Origin: an uncultured Oscillospiraceae bacterium
Lineage (GTDB): Bacteria; Bacillota; Clostridia; Oscillospirales; Acutalibacteraceae
Direction of reading: 5' to 3'
Assembly (NCBI GenBank): GCA_900543795.1
Contig: UQSH01000013.1
Location: 1-36,881 of the forward strand
DNA length: 36,881 bases
The notes beneath the pieces are model-generated. The model saw only the letters and a program-made list of their open reading frames with translations. It was not told where the DNA came from and ran no database searches. The position numbers and the translations under genes were made by a program. This document shows, piece by piece, positions 8,959 through 16,731 of the stretch; the first letter of the stretch is position 1; each line of letters begins with the position of its first letter.

Positions 8959-8987
8959 TTGAACTGATGTTATGTTTGATGTAAAAT
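8959..8987 (+). promoter_or_regulatory. Promoter of the GPH transporter gene
   Basis: TTGAAC (8959-8964), a 17-base spacer, and TAAAAT (8982-8987), 21 bases before the GTG start. Confidence 0.65.
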
Positions 8988-9008
8988 ATTTATATCGGAG
9001 GTGGTACT

Positions 9009-10478
9009 GTGAAAAACAGCGCTTTAACTAAAAGAAAGAAAACGGGCTATGCGCTCGGAATTTTTACTGAATCGTTAATATATAATATGTTTTATACATA
9101 TTATCTAACTTTTCTTATCGAAATCGTCGGAATAAAGCCGAGCTTCAGCTCAATCATAATTTTTATTTCAATTGCGTGGGATGCCGTAACAGACCCGATG
9201 ATAGGAAATTATACAGACCGTGTAGGCGTCGATAAGCGTAAGGTTATGAAAAAATCTTTGTTCCCCCTCGGAATAATCTTTATTGTTGCGTGGACGAGTG
9301 TCGGTGCAGGCTTTACAAGTCAAACTGCAAAAATCCTGCTTTACACCGTTATTTCAATGGCAATTTGGGTTTTCTATACTATGTATACAATCCCTTATTA
9401 TGCCGTTGTTGCGGAATTAACAGAGGATTATGACGAAAGAACACAAATCCGTTCTCTTTCCTCGCTTTTAAATGCAATTGCAGTAGGTCTCGGAAATATA
9501 CTTCCTGCACTTGTGCCAACCGTTGCAACGCTTTTAACCTCAAAATACGAAAGCAATGCTTATGCTGTTGTTGCGGCAATTATAAGTATTATTGCCGTTG
9601 TTCTCGGATTTGTTTGCTGTAAATCGCTTGAAGGCGTTTATCATCCGAAAACCGCAAACGATAATTCACAAAATGAAAAAACAACTATAAAATCAACCTT
9701 TAAATCCTTTGGCGAAATATTAAGGCTGAAGCCTGCAAAATTCTTTCTTCTTTTCGTTTTCTTTTTCCTTGCAACCTCATCAATGATACAATCAAATTTA
9801 ACCTATATGGTTATTGATTGTATCGGAATGGATTATGATAAGGGCATTGTTGCCGTCATTCTTTCGCTTGTTGTCTCAATGGCCTTAACCGTTCCGCTTG
9901 TTGAAAAAACCGCTCAAAGAAAAGACAGACGCTTTGCCGCAATTGTGTTTTTGTCAATAACCTGTGCAGGCGAAATTCTGCTCAAAATTATCGGGCTTGA
10001 TGTTGAAATAGCAGGCTTCAAAATTATGTGTATAGTCAGCCCCGCATTCCTCGGAATAGGAGCAGGCACATTTTGGACGCTCTTTTATTCAATGGGCTAT
10101 GACCTCGTTGAGCTTGATGAATTTAAAACAGGTAAAAGGCGAGAGTCAACAATAACCGCTCTTCCTCAGCTCGTTCAGAAATTCGGCTCTGCCTTCGGAA
10201 TTCTAATGGCAGGTCAGCTCCTTTCGCTTTACGGCTATGATTCCTCGGCAGATGTTGCCGGCTCGGAAGCACTTATAAAGCAGGTTACAGACCCGAAAAT
10301 CGTTAACGGTATGGAAAACATATCAACTCTTATTCCTGCGGTGTTCCTGTTTATTTCCGTTGTCAGCGTTATTCTTTATCCTATGACAAGGCAACGCTTT
10401 GACGCGCTTATGGTTCAGCTCAGGCACAAAAGAAACGGCGAAGAGTATTCAACCGAAGGTCTTGAAAAATTGCTCTAA
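9009..10478 (+). CDS. MFS sugar:cation symporter, GPH (MelB-like) family
   Basis: 489 residues with about twelve hydrophobic helices. The early DAVTDPMIGNYTDR segment is the conserved GPH-family motif of helix 2 and loop 2-3 (aspartates for cation binding), and EYDERT-like LTEDYDERTQIRS follows helix 4. The family carries glycosides, pentosides or hexuronides with H+ or Na+. Start is GTG at 9009, with ribosome site GGAGGTGG (8997-9004). The gene converges on a GH127 beta-L-arabinofuranosidase, which suggests an arabinose-containing oligosaccharide as cargo (inference). A central hydrophilic loop (FKSFGEILRLKPAKF) separates the two halves, as usual. Confidence 0.9.
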   Translation: MKNSALTKRKKTGYALGIFTESLIYNMFYTYYLTFLIEIVGIKPSFSSIIIFISIAWDAVTDPMIGNYTDRVGVDKRKVMKKSLFPLGIIFIVAWTSVGAGFTSQTAKILLYTVISMAIWVFYTMYTIPYYAVVAELTEDYDERTQIRSLSSLLNAIAVGLGNILPALVPTVATLLTSKYESNAYAVVAAIISIIAVVLGFVCCKSLEGVYHPKTANDNSQNEKTTIKSTFKSFGEILRLKPAKFFLLFVFFFLATSSMIQSNLTYMVIDCIGMDYDKGIVAVILSLVVSMALTVPLVEKTAQRKDRRFAAIVFLSITCAGEILLKIIGLDVEIAGFKIMCIVSPAFLGIGAGTFWTLFYSMGYDLVELDEFKTGKRRESTITALPQLVQKFGSAFGILMAGQLLSLYGYDSSADVAGSEALIKQVTDPKIVNGMENISTLIPAVFLFISVVSVILYPMTRQRFDALMVQLRHKRNGEEYSTEGLEKLL

Positions 10479-10516
10479 AAAAATAATGTTCAATCAGAGA
10501 CTTTTTCTAAACGCTG

Positions 10517-10542
10517 AACCGACAGTTAAAAAACTGTCGGTT
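10517..10542. terminator. Terminator between transporter and GH127 genes
   Basis: An 11-base-pair perfect stem AACCGACAGTT / AACTGTCGGTT (10517-10527 and 10532-10542) around AAAA, followed by CCTTTTAT. It sits between the convergent gene ends and probably serves both. Confidence 0.8.
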
Positions 10543-10546
10543 CCTT

Positions 10547-12469
10547 TTATATTCTTATATAAACAGACATTTCGTTCTCGCCTCGGTTTGCCCATTTGTG
10601 ATACGGAATGAATTTAAGCCTTTGTAATTTCTCATTCGGCTTTTCCCATTCATAATATAGTGAGCTTTTCGAACAATTCTGTCTGTAACCGTTTGCAAAA
10701 ACGGCTTCTCCGTCAAAGGAAAATTTCGGGTTCTTTGATAAACGCAAAAGCCATAGCATTTCTCCGTTGTCTGCTTCTTCAAGGCAGTAAACAATCGGAC
10801 CTCGCATTATAACACATTTTCCGATGTTTTCACGCACCGCAGGATTGCTTTGAATAATTCTTATTTCGGGGTTAAACTCCGCAGATATTTCTCCCTCACC
10901 GGAAATATCAAAATAAGCATATCCGTTCTTAATAAAAGGATTTTCCTTGCTGAAAGTAAAGCTTTTACTCCAATGGGGGATACGAAGCGCAAGTCGGATA
11001 TTCATGTCAGCCTTGTATTTAACGGTTATTTTTCCGTCTTTTATGTAATCGCCCTCAATTGTAATAGCCGCATTTTCCGTTTGCGCCGTGCAGGCTTGGT
11101 ATAGATTAATAAAAACGGTATCTGAATTTTGCGTAAAGCAGTAGCCGCCGAGCCCTGCAATCAGCCGTGCAAGGTTAGGAGGACAGCAGGCACAGCCAAA
11201 CCATTTCTGCCTCTCTGTTTTTATATGATTAAGTCTTTCGTCGTTTTTGCAGTTTTTCGGTATAACCTCAAGAGGATTAACATAGAAAAATTCTCTGCCG
11301 CTTTCAGATATTCCCGAGGGTATTGAATTATAAATACACCTTTCCATTATGTCTGCATATTCAGCCTTGAAATCGCATAAAAGCATTCTGTATGCAAAAA
11401 AGAAAAGTCCGATTGAAGCGCAGGTTTCAGCATAAGCCGAATCATTCGGCAAATCATAATCGCCCGTAAACGCTTCTCCGAAAACGGTTGAGCCTATTCC
11501 GCCGGTGATATACATTTTCCTTTGAGTAATATTTTTAAAAAGCTTTTTGCAGGCTTCAAGCAATTCTCCGTCGTTTGTTTCTCTTGCAACATCAGCCATA
11601 CCGCTGTAAAGATAAACCGCTCTGACTGCGTGTCCAACCGCCTCTGATTGCTCTCTGACAGGAATATGAGCTTGATTATATGTGTATTTAATCTCGTTTT
11701 CCGCGCTTTCTTCGTTTCTTTCAATATCGAAATAATACGGTCTTGTTCCTCTTCTTTCAATGAAAAGAGATGCCTGCTTTAAATACTTTTTTTCGCCGGT
11801 AATTCCGTAAAGCCTAACCATTGCCGCCTCGGCAATTTCATGGCCGCCGTAGCCCTTTTTACCGCTTTCGCCGAATAATTCGCATATTAAATCTGCAAAT
11901 TTCAGAGCACAGTCAAGAAGCCTGCGCTTTCCCGTTGCTTCATAATACGCCGCTGCGGCGTCCGCAAGATGACCGAAGCAGTAAAGCTCGTGCTTATCAC
12001 GCAGATTTGTAAATCTTTCGGTTATGTTGTTTATGCCGTAAAAGGTGTTTATGTATCCGTCGTCCTCCTGTGCATTGCAGATAATTTCAACCGCTTTGTC
12101 AATTTGCCTCTCAAGCTCATTATCATTGAAATTTTCAAGCGTGTAGGAGGCCGCCTCTATCCATTTGTAAAGGTCTGAATCCTGAAAAACCCAACCCTTA
12201 AAGGAATTACTGTCAGAGCTTTTATCGGTATAACACCATGCGTCGGTAGGATAAACGGAAACGCTTTCTCCTCTTTGCCTTGCTTTTTTTGCCGCACTTG
12301 CCCTCTCAAAGTTTTGCAGGCAATAGCTCGGCTCTGCGTTTTCTATTTCGTTTCTCAGGGCTTTAAGCTGATAGGGAACAACCTCATCCTTTATCAGCTT
12401 TATTTTTTGGCTCCAAAAGCCGTCTGTAATTTTAACCTCTGTGTTTTTAACCTGATAAGCCTTTTGCAC
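10547..12469 (-). CDS. Glycoside hydrolase family 127, beta-L-arabinofuranosidase-like
   Basis: The 640-residue length and text fit the GH127 (former DUF1680) family, whose founding enzyme releases L-arabinose from beta-1,2-linked arabinofuranosides using a cysteine nucleophile held by zinc. Zinc/catalytic residues are visible: GEAFTGDYDLP (glutamate), YAETCAS (Glu-x-Cys) and GCACCPPNLARL (adjacent cysteines). The N-terminus (VKITDGFWSQKI) is typical and no signal peptide is seen, so the enzyme should act inside the cell on imported oligosaccharides, fitting the convergent GPH symporter. Start is GTG with GGAGGA on the minus strand at 12476-12481. Its promoter lies inside the terminator of the upstream small gene. 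Confidence 0.92.
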   Translation of the reverse strand: MQKAYQVKNTEVKITDGFWSQKIKLIKDEVVPYQLKALRNEIENAEPSYCLQNFERASAAKKARQRGESVSVYPTDAWCYTDKSSDSNSFKGWVFQDSDLYKWIEAASYTLENFNDNELERQIDKAVEIICNAQEDDGYINTFYGINNITERFTNLRDKHELYCFGHLADAAAAYYEATGKRRLLDCALKFADLICELFGESGKKGYGGHEIAEAAMVRLYGITGEKKYLKQASLFIERRGTRPYYFDIERNEESAENEIKYTYNQAHIPVREQSEAVGHAVRAVYLYSGMADVARETNDGELLEACKKLFKNITQRKMYITGGIGSTVFGEAFTGDYDLPNDSAYAETCASIGLFFFAYRMLLCDFKAEYADIMERCIYNSIPSGISESGREFFYVNPLEVIPKNCKNDERLNHIKTERQKWFGCACCPPNLARLIAGLGGYCFTQNSDTVFINLYQACTAQTENAAITIEGDYIKDGKITVKYKADMNIRLALRIPHWSKSFTFSKENPFIKNGYAYFDISGEGEISAEFNPEIRIIQSNPAVRENIGKCVIMRGPIVYCLEEADNGEMLWLLRLSKNPKFSFDGEAVFANGYRQNCSKSSLYYEWEKPNEKLQRLKFIPYHKWANRGENEMSVYIRI

Positions 12470-12493
12470 TGTATTTCCTCCTGTCTTTTCTTT

Positions 12494-12521
12494 ATTTTAC
12501 CATAAAAAAACGGCAAAGCAA
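12494..12521 (-). promoter_or_regulatory. Promoter of the GH127 gene, overlapping a terminator
   Basis: On the minus strand TTGCTT (12521-12516), a 16-base spacer, and TAAAAT (12499-12494). The -35 box is part of the 3' arm of the terminator hairpin of the gene upstream on the same strand. Confidence 0.5.
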
Positions 12522-12541
12522 TAATTTTGTTGCTTTGCCGT
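12510..12541 (-). terminator. Terminator of the small membrane-protein gene
   Basis: A 12-base-pair perfect stem ACGGCAAAGCAA / TTGCTTTGCCGT (12510-12521 and 12530-12541). On the minus strand it runs straight into a U-tract (plus-strand A-run 12504-12510). It separates this gene from the GH127 gene. Confidence 0.85.
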
Positions 12542-12555
12542 TAAAGAGATTAATT

Positions 12556-12855
12556 TTATGCCGCAAAATCATAATCTCTTATTTTTATTCCCTGCATTTC
12601 ACAGTTTCTTTTTTCTATTCTTTCGTTGTGCCTTTTTTGCAATTCGTTCTCACGGCTTTTTCTTTCCGCCGCCTTTTCCTTTTTGAGAAACACAAGGCAA
12701 AAAATTGAAAGATAAACCGCAACCTCGGCAAAAAGAATTATTCTCATTTGCGTTTGCGTAAGTGAGTCGAAAAGCCTGAACGGAAGCACCGTTGCGGCGA
12801 ATGCAGTTAATATTGCCGATAAAGAAATAATAACCGTGTTTAATCTGTTTTTCAT
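12556..12855 (-). CDS. Small two-helix membrane protein of unknown function
   Basis: I do not recognise this 99-residue protein. It has a short basic start (MKNRLNT), two hydrophobic segments (about residues 8-27 and 38-57), and a C-terminal tail rich in Lys, Arg and Glu with coiled-coil character, ending RDYDFAA. By the positive-inside rule both ends face the cytoplasm. An upstream in-frame ATG at 12862-12864 directly abuts the AAGGAG ribosome site; the ATG at 12853-12855 has a 9-base gap and is preferred. It is a single-gene unit with its own terminator, upstream of GH127. A convincing promoter was not defined. Confidence 0.65.
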   Translation of the reverse strand: MKNRLNTVIISLSAILTAFAATVLPFRLFDSLTQTQMRIILFAEVAVYLSIFCLVFLKKEKAAERKSRENELQKRHNERIEKRNCEMQGIKIRDYDFAA

Positions 12856-12975
12856 ATTGCACATCTCCTTTGAAATTGCTTTTTTGCTTTACAATTTCAT
12901 TTTACACAATGCTGTGCAATAATCAATACCCCTCGCCGTATGAGTCCTTAAATACGGACTAATAGAACAAAAATT

Positions 12976-14238
12976 CTAATTTTTTATTGCATTTTTAAGT
13001 GCCGAAACAGACTTTTCAAGCTCGCCGTCCGGAATTGAACCTGCATTAAGCACAAGCGTTATAATTCCGTTTTCGTATTTTTCGGTATAAACCTTGATTG
13101 AATTTTCCTCAAAAACGCTTTCGCTTTTGTTAAACGGAAGCTTCATAATAACCTGAAGTGCGTTTTCGCTCATTTGAATTTCTGCATTATCAAATTCATT
13201 TTGTAAAAGCAACGCAAATTTCCTTGCCTTTGCCGTGTAAAAACGCCTCGTTTTTCGTATCTGCGATTTCAAATGGCCGTCTCTTATAAAGCTGCAAAGA
13301 GCAAGCTGCTCCGTTTTGCTTGCGGTTTGACTGTATTTTGCATTGCTTTCTCTGTATTTTTCTGAAAGCTCCTCGGTTAAAACCATAAAGCTTATTCTTA
13401 TTGACGGCAAAAGAAGCTTCGAAAAAGAGCCTAAATAAACAACGCCGCTGCCTCCTGCAAGCGTGTGAAGAGAGGGTGTAGGCCTGCTGTTGTATAAAAA
13501 GTCGCTTTCATAATCGTCTTCAATAATAAGACTTCCCGTTTCAGCCGAATGGCGAATAAGCTCCGTGCGTCTTTTGTTAGGCATAACATCGCCCCATTTT
13601 GTCATATGAGAGGGAGATACATAAATTATTTTTGCATTTTTATCTCTGTAATGTACCTCAAAGCCGTAATCCTTAAAAAGCCCCGCTCCCATAACGAAGC
13701 TTTTGTCGGGAAATGAAACGGTTTCCCGTTCCTCTATGAGAGAGCACAAAACAGAAAGCAGACTTTGAACACCTGCACCTATAACTATTCTGTCTGCGCC
13801 TGCGGTAATGTTTCTTGCAGAAAGAATATAGCTTGAAAGTGCCTCTCGAAGCTCCGGCTCTCCCTGCGGCTCGCTGTAAGATAAAAGCCTTTCGTCCTGA
13901 CGAAGAGCGCTTTTTATGTATCTTCTCCAAAGATTAAAATCAAAGCTTTCCCTGTCTGCCGAGGAGGAGCTGAAATCATAAATAACACTTTTACTTTTTC
14001 TGTTCGGCTCCGATGCGTTTTTTCTTGTTATCCTGTGGCAAACATAATATCCGCTTTGCGGCTCGCTTATTATGTATCCGTCTGCCGAAAGAGCAAAATA
14101 TGCGTTTTGAACGGTTGTTCTGCTAACCGAAAAAAGCTCACTTGCCTTGCGTATTGACGGAAGCTTTGCACCGTAGGCAAGCTGACCGGCAATAATTTCG
14201 TTTTTTATGCGGTTGTATAATTCATTATATTTGTTCAT
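12976..14238 (-). CDS. MocR/PdxR-type regulator (GntR HTH fused to aminotransferase fold)
   Basis: Residues 1 to about 75 are a GntR-type winged helix (YNRIKNEIIAGQLAYGAKLP, then RKASELFSVSRTTVQNAY). Residues about 100-415 are a fold-type I aminotransferase domain with IIEDDYESDF and the PLP-lysine motif YLGSFSKLLLPSIR. Such proteins sense pyridoxal phosphate or amino compounds and control vitamin B6, GABA, taurine or amine genes. The open frame extends to 14319, but the ATG at 14236-14238, after the minus-strand site AAAGGT, gives the normal family start (420 residues). It is divergent from a radical SAM gene, and an inverted repeat between them could be its operator. The target is not a known B6 gene here. 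Confidence 0.88.
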   Translation of the reverse strand: MNKYNELYNRIKNEIIAGQLAYGAKLPSIRKASELFSVSRTTVQNAYFALSADGYIISEPQSGYYVCHRITRKNASEPNRKSKSVIYDFSSSSADRESFDFNLWRRYIKSALRQDERLLSYSEPQGEPELREALSSYILSARNITAGADRIVIGAGVQSLLSVLCSLIEERETVSFPDKSFVMGAGLFKDYGFEVHYRDKNAKIIYVSPSHMTKWGDVMPNKRRTELIRHSAETGSLIIEDDYESDFLYNSRPTPSLHTLAGGSGVVYLGSFSKLLLPSIRISFMVLTEELSEKYRESNAKYSQTASKTEQLALCSFIRDGHLKSQIRKTRRFYTAKARKFALLLQNEFDNAEIQMSENALQVIMKLPFNKSESVFEENSIKVYTEKYENGIITLVLNAGSIPDGELEKSVSALKNAIKN

Positions 14239-14290
14239 AACTGTACCTTTAAATTTTATTAAATCAGTGCATTTACTTAAAGACACATTT

Positions 14291-14319
14291 ATTATATAAT
14301 TAGTTGCAGTTAAAATCAA
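14291..14319 (-). promoter_or_regulatory. Promoter of the MocR-type gene
   Basis: On the minus strand TTGATT (14319-14314), a 17-base spacer, and a consensus TATAAT (14296-14291). One arm of the GCAGTTA inverted repeat lies in the spacer. Confidence 0.65.
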
Positions 14320-14341
14320 TATAGGTGTTGAAAATAACTGC
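14306..14341. promoter_or_regulatory. Candidate operator shared by MocR and radical SAM promoters
   Basis: GCAGTTA (14306-14312) and its exact inverse TAACTGC (14335-14341) are 29 bases apart start to start. Each arm lies in the -35/-10 spacer of one of the two divergent promoters. The spacing puts the arms nearly three helical turns apart. Binding by the neighbouring MocR-type protein is inference. Confidence 0.45.
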
Positions 14342-14355
14342 TTTTGTGCTAAAAT
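14328..14355 (+). promoter_or_regulatory. Promoter of the radical SAM gene
   Basis: TTGAAA (14328-14333), a 16-base spacer, and TAAAAT (14350-14355) with an extended -10 TGC. The spacer holds the second arm of the inverted repeat. Confidence 0.6.
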
Positions 14356-14386
14356 ATATAATATAATTTAGGGAGGTAACTCAATT

Positions 14387-14998
14387 ATGTCGGAAATTAT
14401 TTATACTCTTGAGGGCGGAATATATTTTAATATAACAAATAAATGTCCGTGTAGCTGTTCGTTTTGTATTCGCTCAAAGGGCGAAGCAGTAGGGGATGCA
14501 AAGCGTTTGTGGCACGATGCTCAACCAACCTTTAACGATGTTAAAAACGCAATTGATAATTATGATTTTCATAATGCAAACGAGGTTGTTTTCTGCGGCT
14601 ACGGCGAGCCTACAAGCGAGCTCGAGCTTTTGCTTAAAACTGCCCGTTATCTTAAAGGTCTATATCCGTCAATGGTGTTAAGGCTTAACACAAACGGACT
14701 TTCCGATTTAATTAATAAGCGCCCAACGGCAAAGGATATTTGCGAGGTAATTGATATTATATCCGTTTCTCTCAATGAAACGGATTCCGATAAATATGAT
14801 GAAATAACACGAAATATTTTCCCAGGCAAAGCATTTAACGCAATGCTTGATTTTACAAAGGCTTGCGTTGCCTGCGGCAATGATGTCAGAATGACGGTTG
14901 TTGATGTTATTTCAAAGCAGGATATTGAAAAATCACGCTCAATCTGTGAAGCGTGCGGAGCAAAATTCCGTGTTCGCTCATACGCAAAGGGAAGATAA
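14387..14998 (+). CDS. TatD-associated radical SAM protein
   Basis: A short 203-residue radical SAM protein. The 4Fe-4S/SAM-binding motif is near the N-terminus as C-x3-C-x2-C in NKCPCSCSFCIRSKG, followed by the SAM-contacting stretch VVFCGYGEPT and LRLNTNGLSDL. The length and the ITNxC...FCIR opening match the family usually found next to, or fused with, TatD nucleases; no tatD is seen nearby here. Its reaction is unknown. A strong ribosome site GGAGGT (14372-14377) precedes ATG at 14387. It is divergent from the MocR-type regulator, which may control it, and ends at a bidirectional terminator. Three further cysteines near the C-terminus (ACVACG, CEACG) might bind a second cluster, but the spacing is not a clear motif. 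Confidence 0.88.
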   Translation: MSEIIYTLEGGIYFNITNKCPCSCSFCIRSKGEAVGDAKRLWHDAQPTFNDVKNAIDNYDFHNANEVVFCGYGEPTSELELLLKTARYLKGLYPSMVLRLNTNGLSDLINKRPTAKDICEVIDIISVSLNETDSDKYDEITRNIFPGKAFNAMLDFTKACVACGNDVRMTVVDVISKQDIEKSRSICEACGAKFRVRSYAKGR

Positions 14999-15015
14999 AA
15001 ATTTAATCATCAAAA

Positions 15016-15051
15016 AAACCGCTTTGGAGGCTCGTGCAACCAAAGCGGTTT
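15016..15051. terminator. Bidirectional terminator between radical SAM and O-antigen-ligase-like genes
   Basis: A 12-base-pair perfect stem AAACCGCTTTGG / CCAAAGCGGTTT (15016-15027 and 15040-15051), preceded by an A-run (T-tract on the minus strand) and followed by ATAATTTT. It lies between converging genes. Confidence 0.85.
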
Positions 15052-15057
15052 ATAATT

Positions 15058-16476
15058 TTATTCTGTTAATTCAACAATTTCATTTATGCTTTTTTCAGCC
15101 GCCTTAACAAGAGAATTCGTTGAATTTATAATTGTTTTTTCATAGCATTGGCTTATTGCCTGCGTCAAGCCTATTATAATCATAAACAGTATAATCTGCT
15201 TCGGTGAATTGAAAATATAATCTGTAAGTCCGAAAAGCAAAAGCATAAGCAGGCTTGTGAAAACGCAGAAAACAAGATCAAACTTTTTGCCGTTATTTGC
15301 ATTGATTTCAAGCAGCTTTCCGAATGCACATAAAACTATTACGAAAAAAAGTATTAATCCAACTATTCCAAGCTCTGCCCATATTTCAAGAACAAAGTTG
15401 TGTGCATGAGGCTTGTTGAGGCTGTAAACCGCAGCAAGTGCGTTTCCCGTACTCTCACAGCCGAAGCCGAGACCGGATACAAAAACCTTTATGTTGTCGG
15501 TTATATAATCAAAAACGCTTCTCCAAATAATAAAATGGTTTGCCGAGGATTGCTTTGCCGCCTCACCGCTTGCACCGTTTGAGGCAGACGGGGCAATTCC
15601 GCCTTTTTGAATTGTAAACGCCAAGCCGTATCTTGCAAGTATTGACGGAACAATGATGAAAAAAGTTGGAATAAATACTTCAAATAACTCCCGTGCGTGC
15701 CTTTTTGCAAGAATGATAAACATAAATATCCAGCCGAAAAGAGCTATAACGCAGCCTGCTCTTGTCATGGTTGAGCTTATTCCTGCGCTGATAAAAACAT
15801 TCATAAAAAAATAAAAAAGCTTATCCCTTTTTGTTTTTGAGTTGAGGAATAAATAAATTGAGATGGGATATGTAAACACCATATATGTTGCAAGCAGATT
15901 GGGATTAGAGAAAAAGCCGCTTGCTCTGTCTGAAAAGGTGTGTGTGCTTATTTCAAAGGGAAGCCAGGTGTAAACTGCTTTATCTATGTCTTTATAAAAC
16001 GGCGTTACAACAACAAGAGATTTGCCTATGTATCCCATTTTGTAAAACAGATGGCTCAGTATCTGAATTGTGCCGAGTATTCCGTTAACGGCGGCACTAA
16101 CAGTTATAACCTTTAAAATATTATCTATTTTTTCCCTCGTGTTCGCAAGGTTGTAAATCATAACCTGAATAAGAAACATACCCCACCATAAGCCGGCGGT
16201 GCCCAAGGTGTCAAGCTTGGTGTCAGACCACAAAACGCTGACAAGCGCAAGCGTCATAAACATCATTTGAAGCTTTCCGAGTGTTCCAACCTTTGCTTTT
16301 CTGCCCTCTCTTGTCCATTGCCTTTTAAACACAATAAAGCCGATAAAAAGTATAAACGGGCTTATGTATTCGGGAAGAATAGGGAAAAGAAAAAGCGTTG
16401 CAAGAAGCCATGCCCATCCCGGGTTTTTCTTATATTTAAGTTTAAGCAAGCTTATTCCTTCGTTCATATTTAGCAT
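15058..16476 (-). CDS. O-antigen ligase/polymerase-like membrane protein (Wzy_C family)
   Basis: A 472-residue polytopic protein with about eleven to twelve helices and a large extracytoplasmic loop in the middle (about residues 160-200 and 290-340). The Wzy/WaaL signature is in the second half: a loop histidine followed by a helix in KPHAHNFVLEIWAELGIVGL. In Gram-positive bacteria such proteins polymerise or transfer lipid-linked polysaccharides on the outer face of the membrane. A TTG at 16477-16479 directly precedes the ATG at 16474-16476; AAAGG at better spacing favours the ATG. The gene stands alone with its own promoter. It may work with the glycosyltransferase and YfhO genes at 1-6 kb, but nothing shows this directly. 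Confidence 0.85.
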   Translation of the reverse strand: MLNMNEGISLLKLKYKKNPGWAWLLATLFLFPILPEYISPFILFIGFIVFKRQWTREGRKAKVGTLGKLQMMFMTLALVSVLWSDTKLDTLGTAGLWWGMFLIQVMIYNLANTREKIDNILKVITVSAAVNGILGTIQILSHLFYKMGYIGKSLVVVTPFYKDIDKAVYTWLPFEISTHTFSDRASGFFSNPNLLATYMVFTYPISIYLFLNSKTKRDKLFYFFMNVFISAGISSTMTRAGCVIALFGWIFMFIILAKRHARELFEVFIPTFFIIVPSILARYGLAFTIQKGGIAPSASNGASGEAAKQSSANHFIIWRSVFDYITDNIKVFVSGLGFGCESTGNALAAVYSLNKPHAHNFVLEIWAELGIVGLILFFVIVLCAFGKLLEINANNGKKFDLVFCVFTSLLMLLLFGLTDYIFNSPKQIILFMIIIGLTQAISQCYEKTIINSTNSLVKAAEKSINEIVELTE

Positions 16477-16526
16477 CAAAAACCTTTCGTGCCGAAATAA
16501 TAATGAAAAAAATAATATAAATATTT

Positions 16527-16554
16527 CTTAATGCTTTTCCTGTAAAGTATTAAG
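16527..16554 (-). promoter_or_regulatory. Leader hairpin of the O-antigen-ligase-like gene
   Basis: CTTAATGCTTT (16527-16537) and AAAGTATTAAG (16544-16554) are inverted repeats, 10 of 11 with one G-U-type mismatch, around a 6-base loop. It lies in the transcribed leader between the minus-strand promoter and the start codon. Function unknown; no T-run follows. Confidence 0.35.
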
Positions 16555-16567
16555 ATACCGTTAAATT

Positions 16568-16596
16568 ATCATACTACAAAATGCGTTTCTTTTCAA
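16568..16596 (-). promoter_or_regulatory. Promoter of the O-antigen-ligase-like gene
   Basis: On the minus strand TTGAAA (16596-16591), a 17-base spacer and TATGAT (16573-16568). It gives a leader of about 85 bases. Confidence 0.55.
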
Positions 16597-16671
16597 CAAA
16601 AATATTTTTCCACAGGGTAAAGTCGGTGTTTTACAGTTAAATTATATTAATAATAAGTTAAATATTTGTTG

Positions 16672-16700
16672 TTGAAAAACAAAAAGTGTTATTGTATAAT
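16672..16700 (+). promoter_or_regulatory. Promoter of the first parvulin gene
   Basis: TTGAAA (16672-16677), a 17-base spacer and a consensus TATAAT (16695-16700), 32 bases before the start codon. One of the best sigma-A-type matches in the window. Confidence 0.75.
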
Positions 16701-16731
16701 TATATAGAATAAAAATTTTGAGAGGTACATT

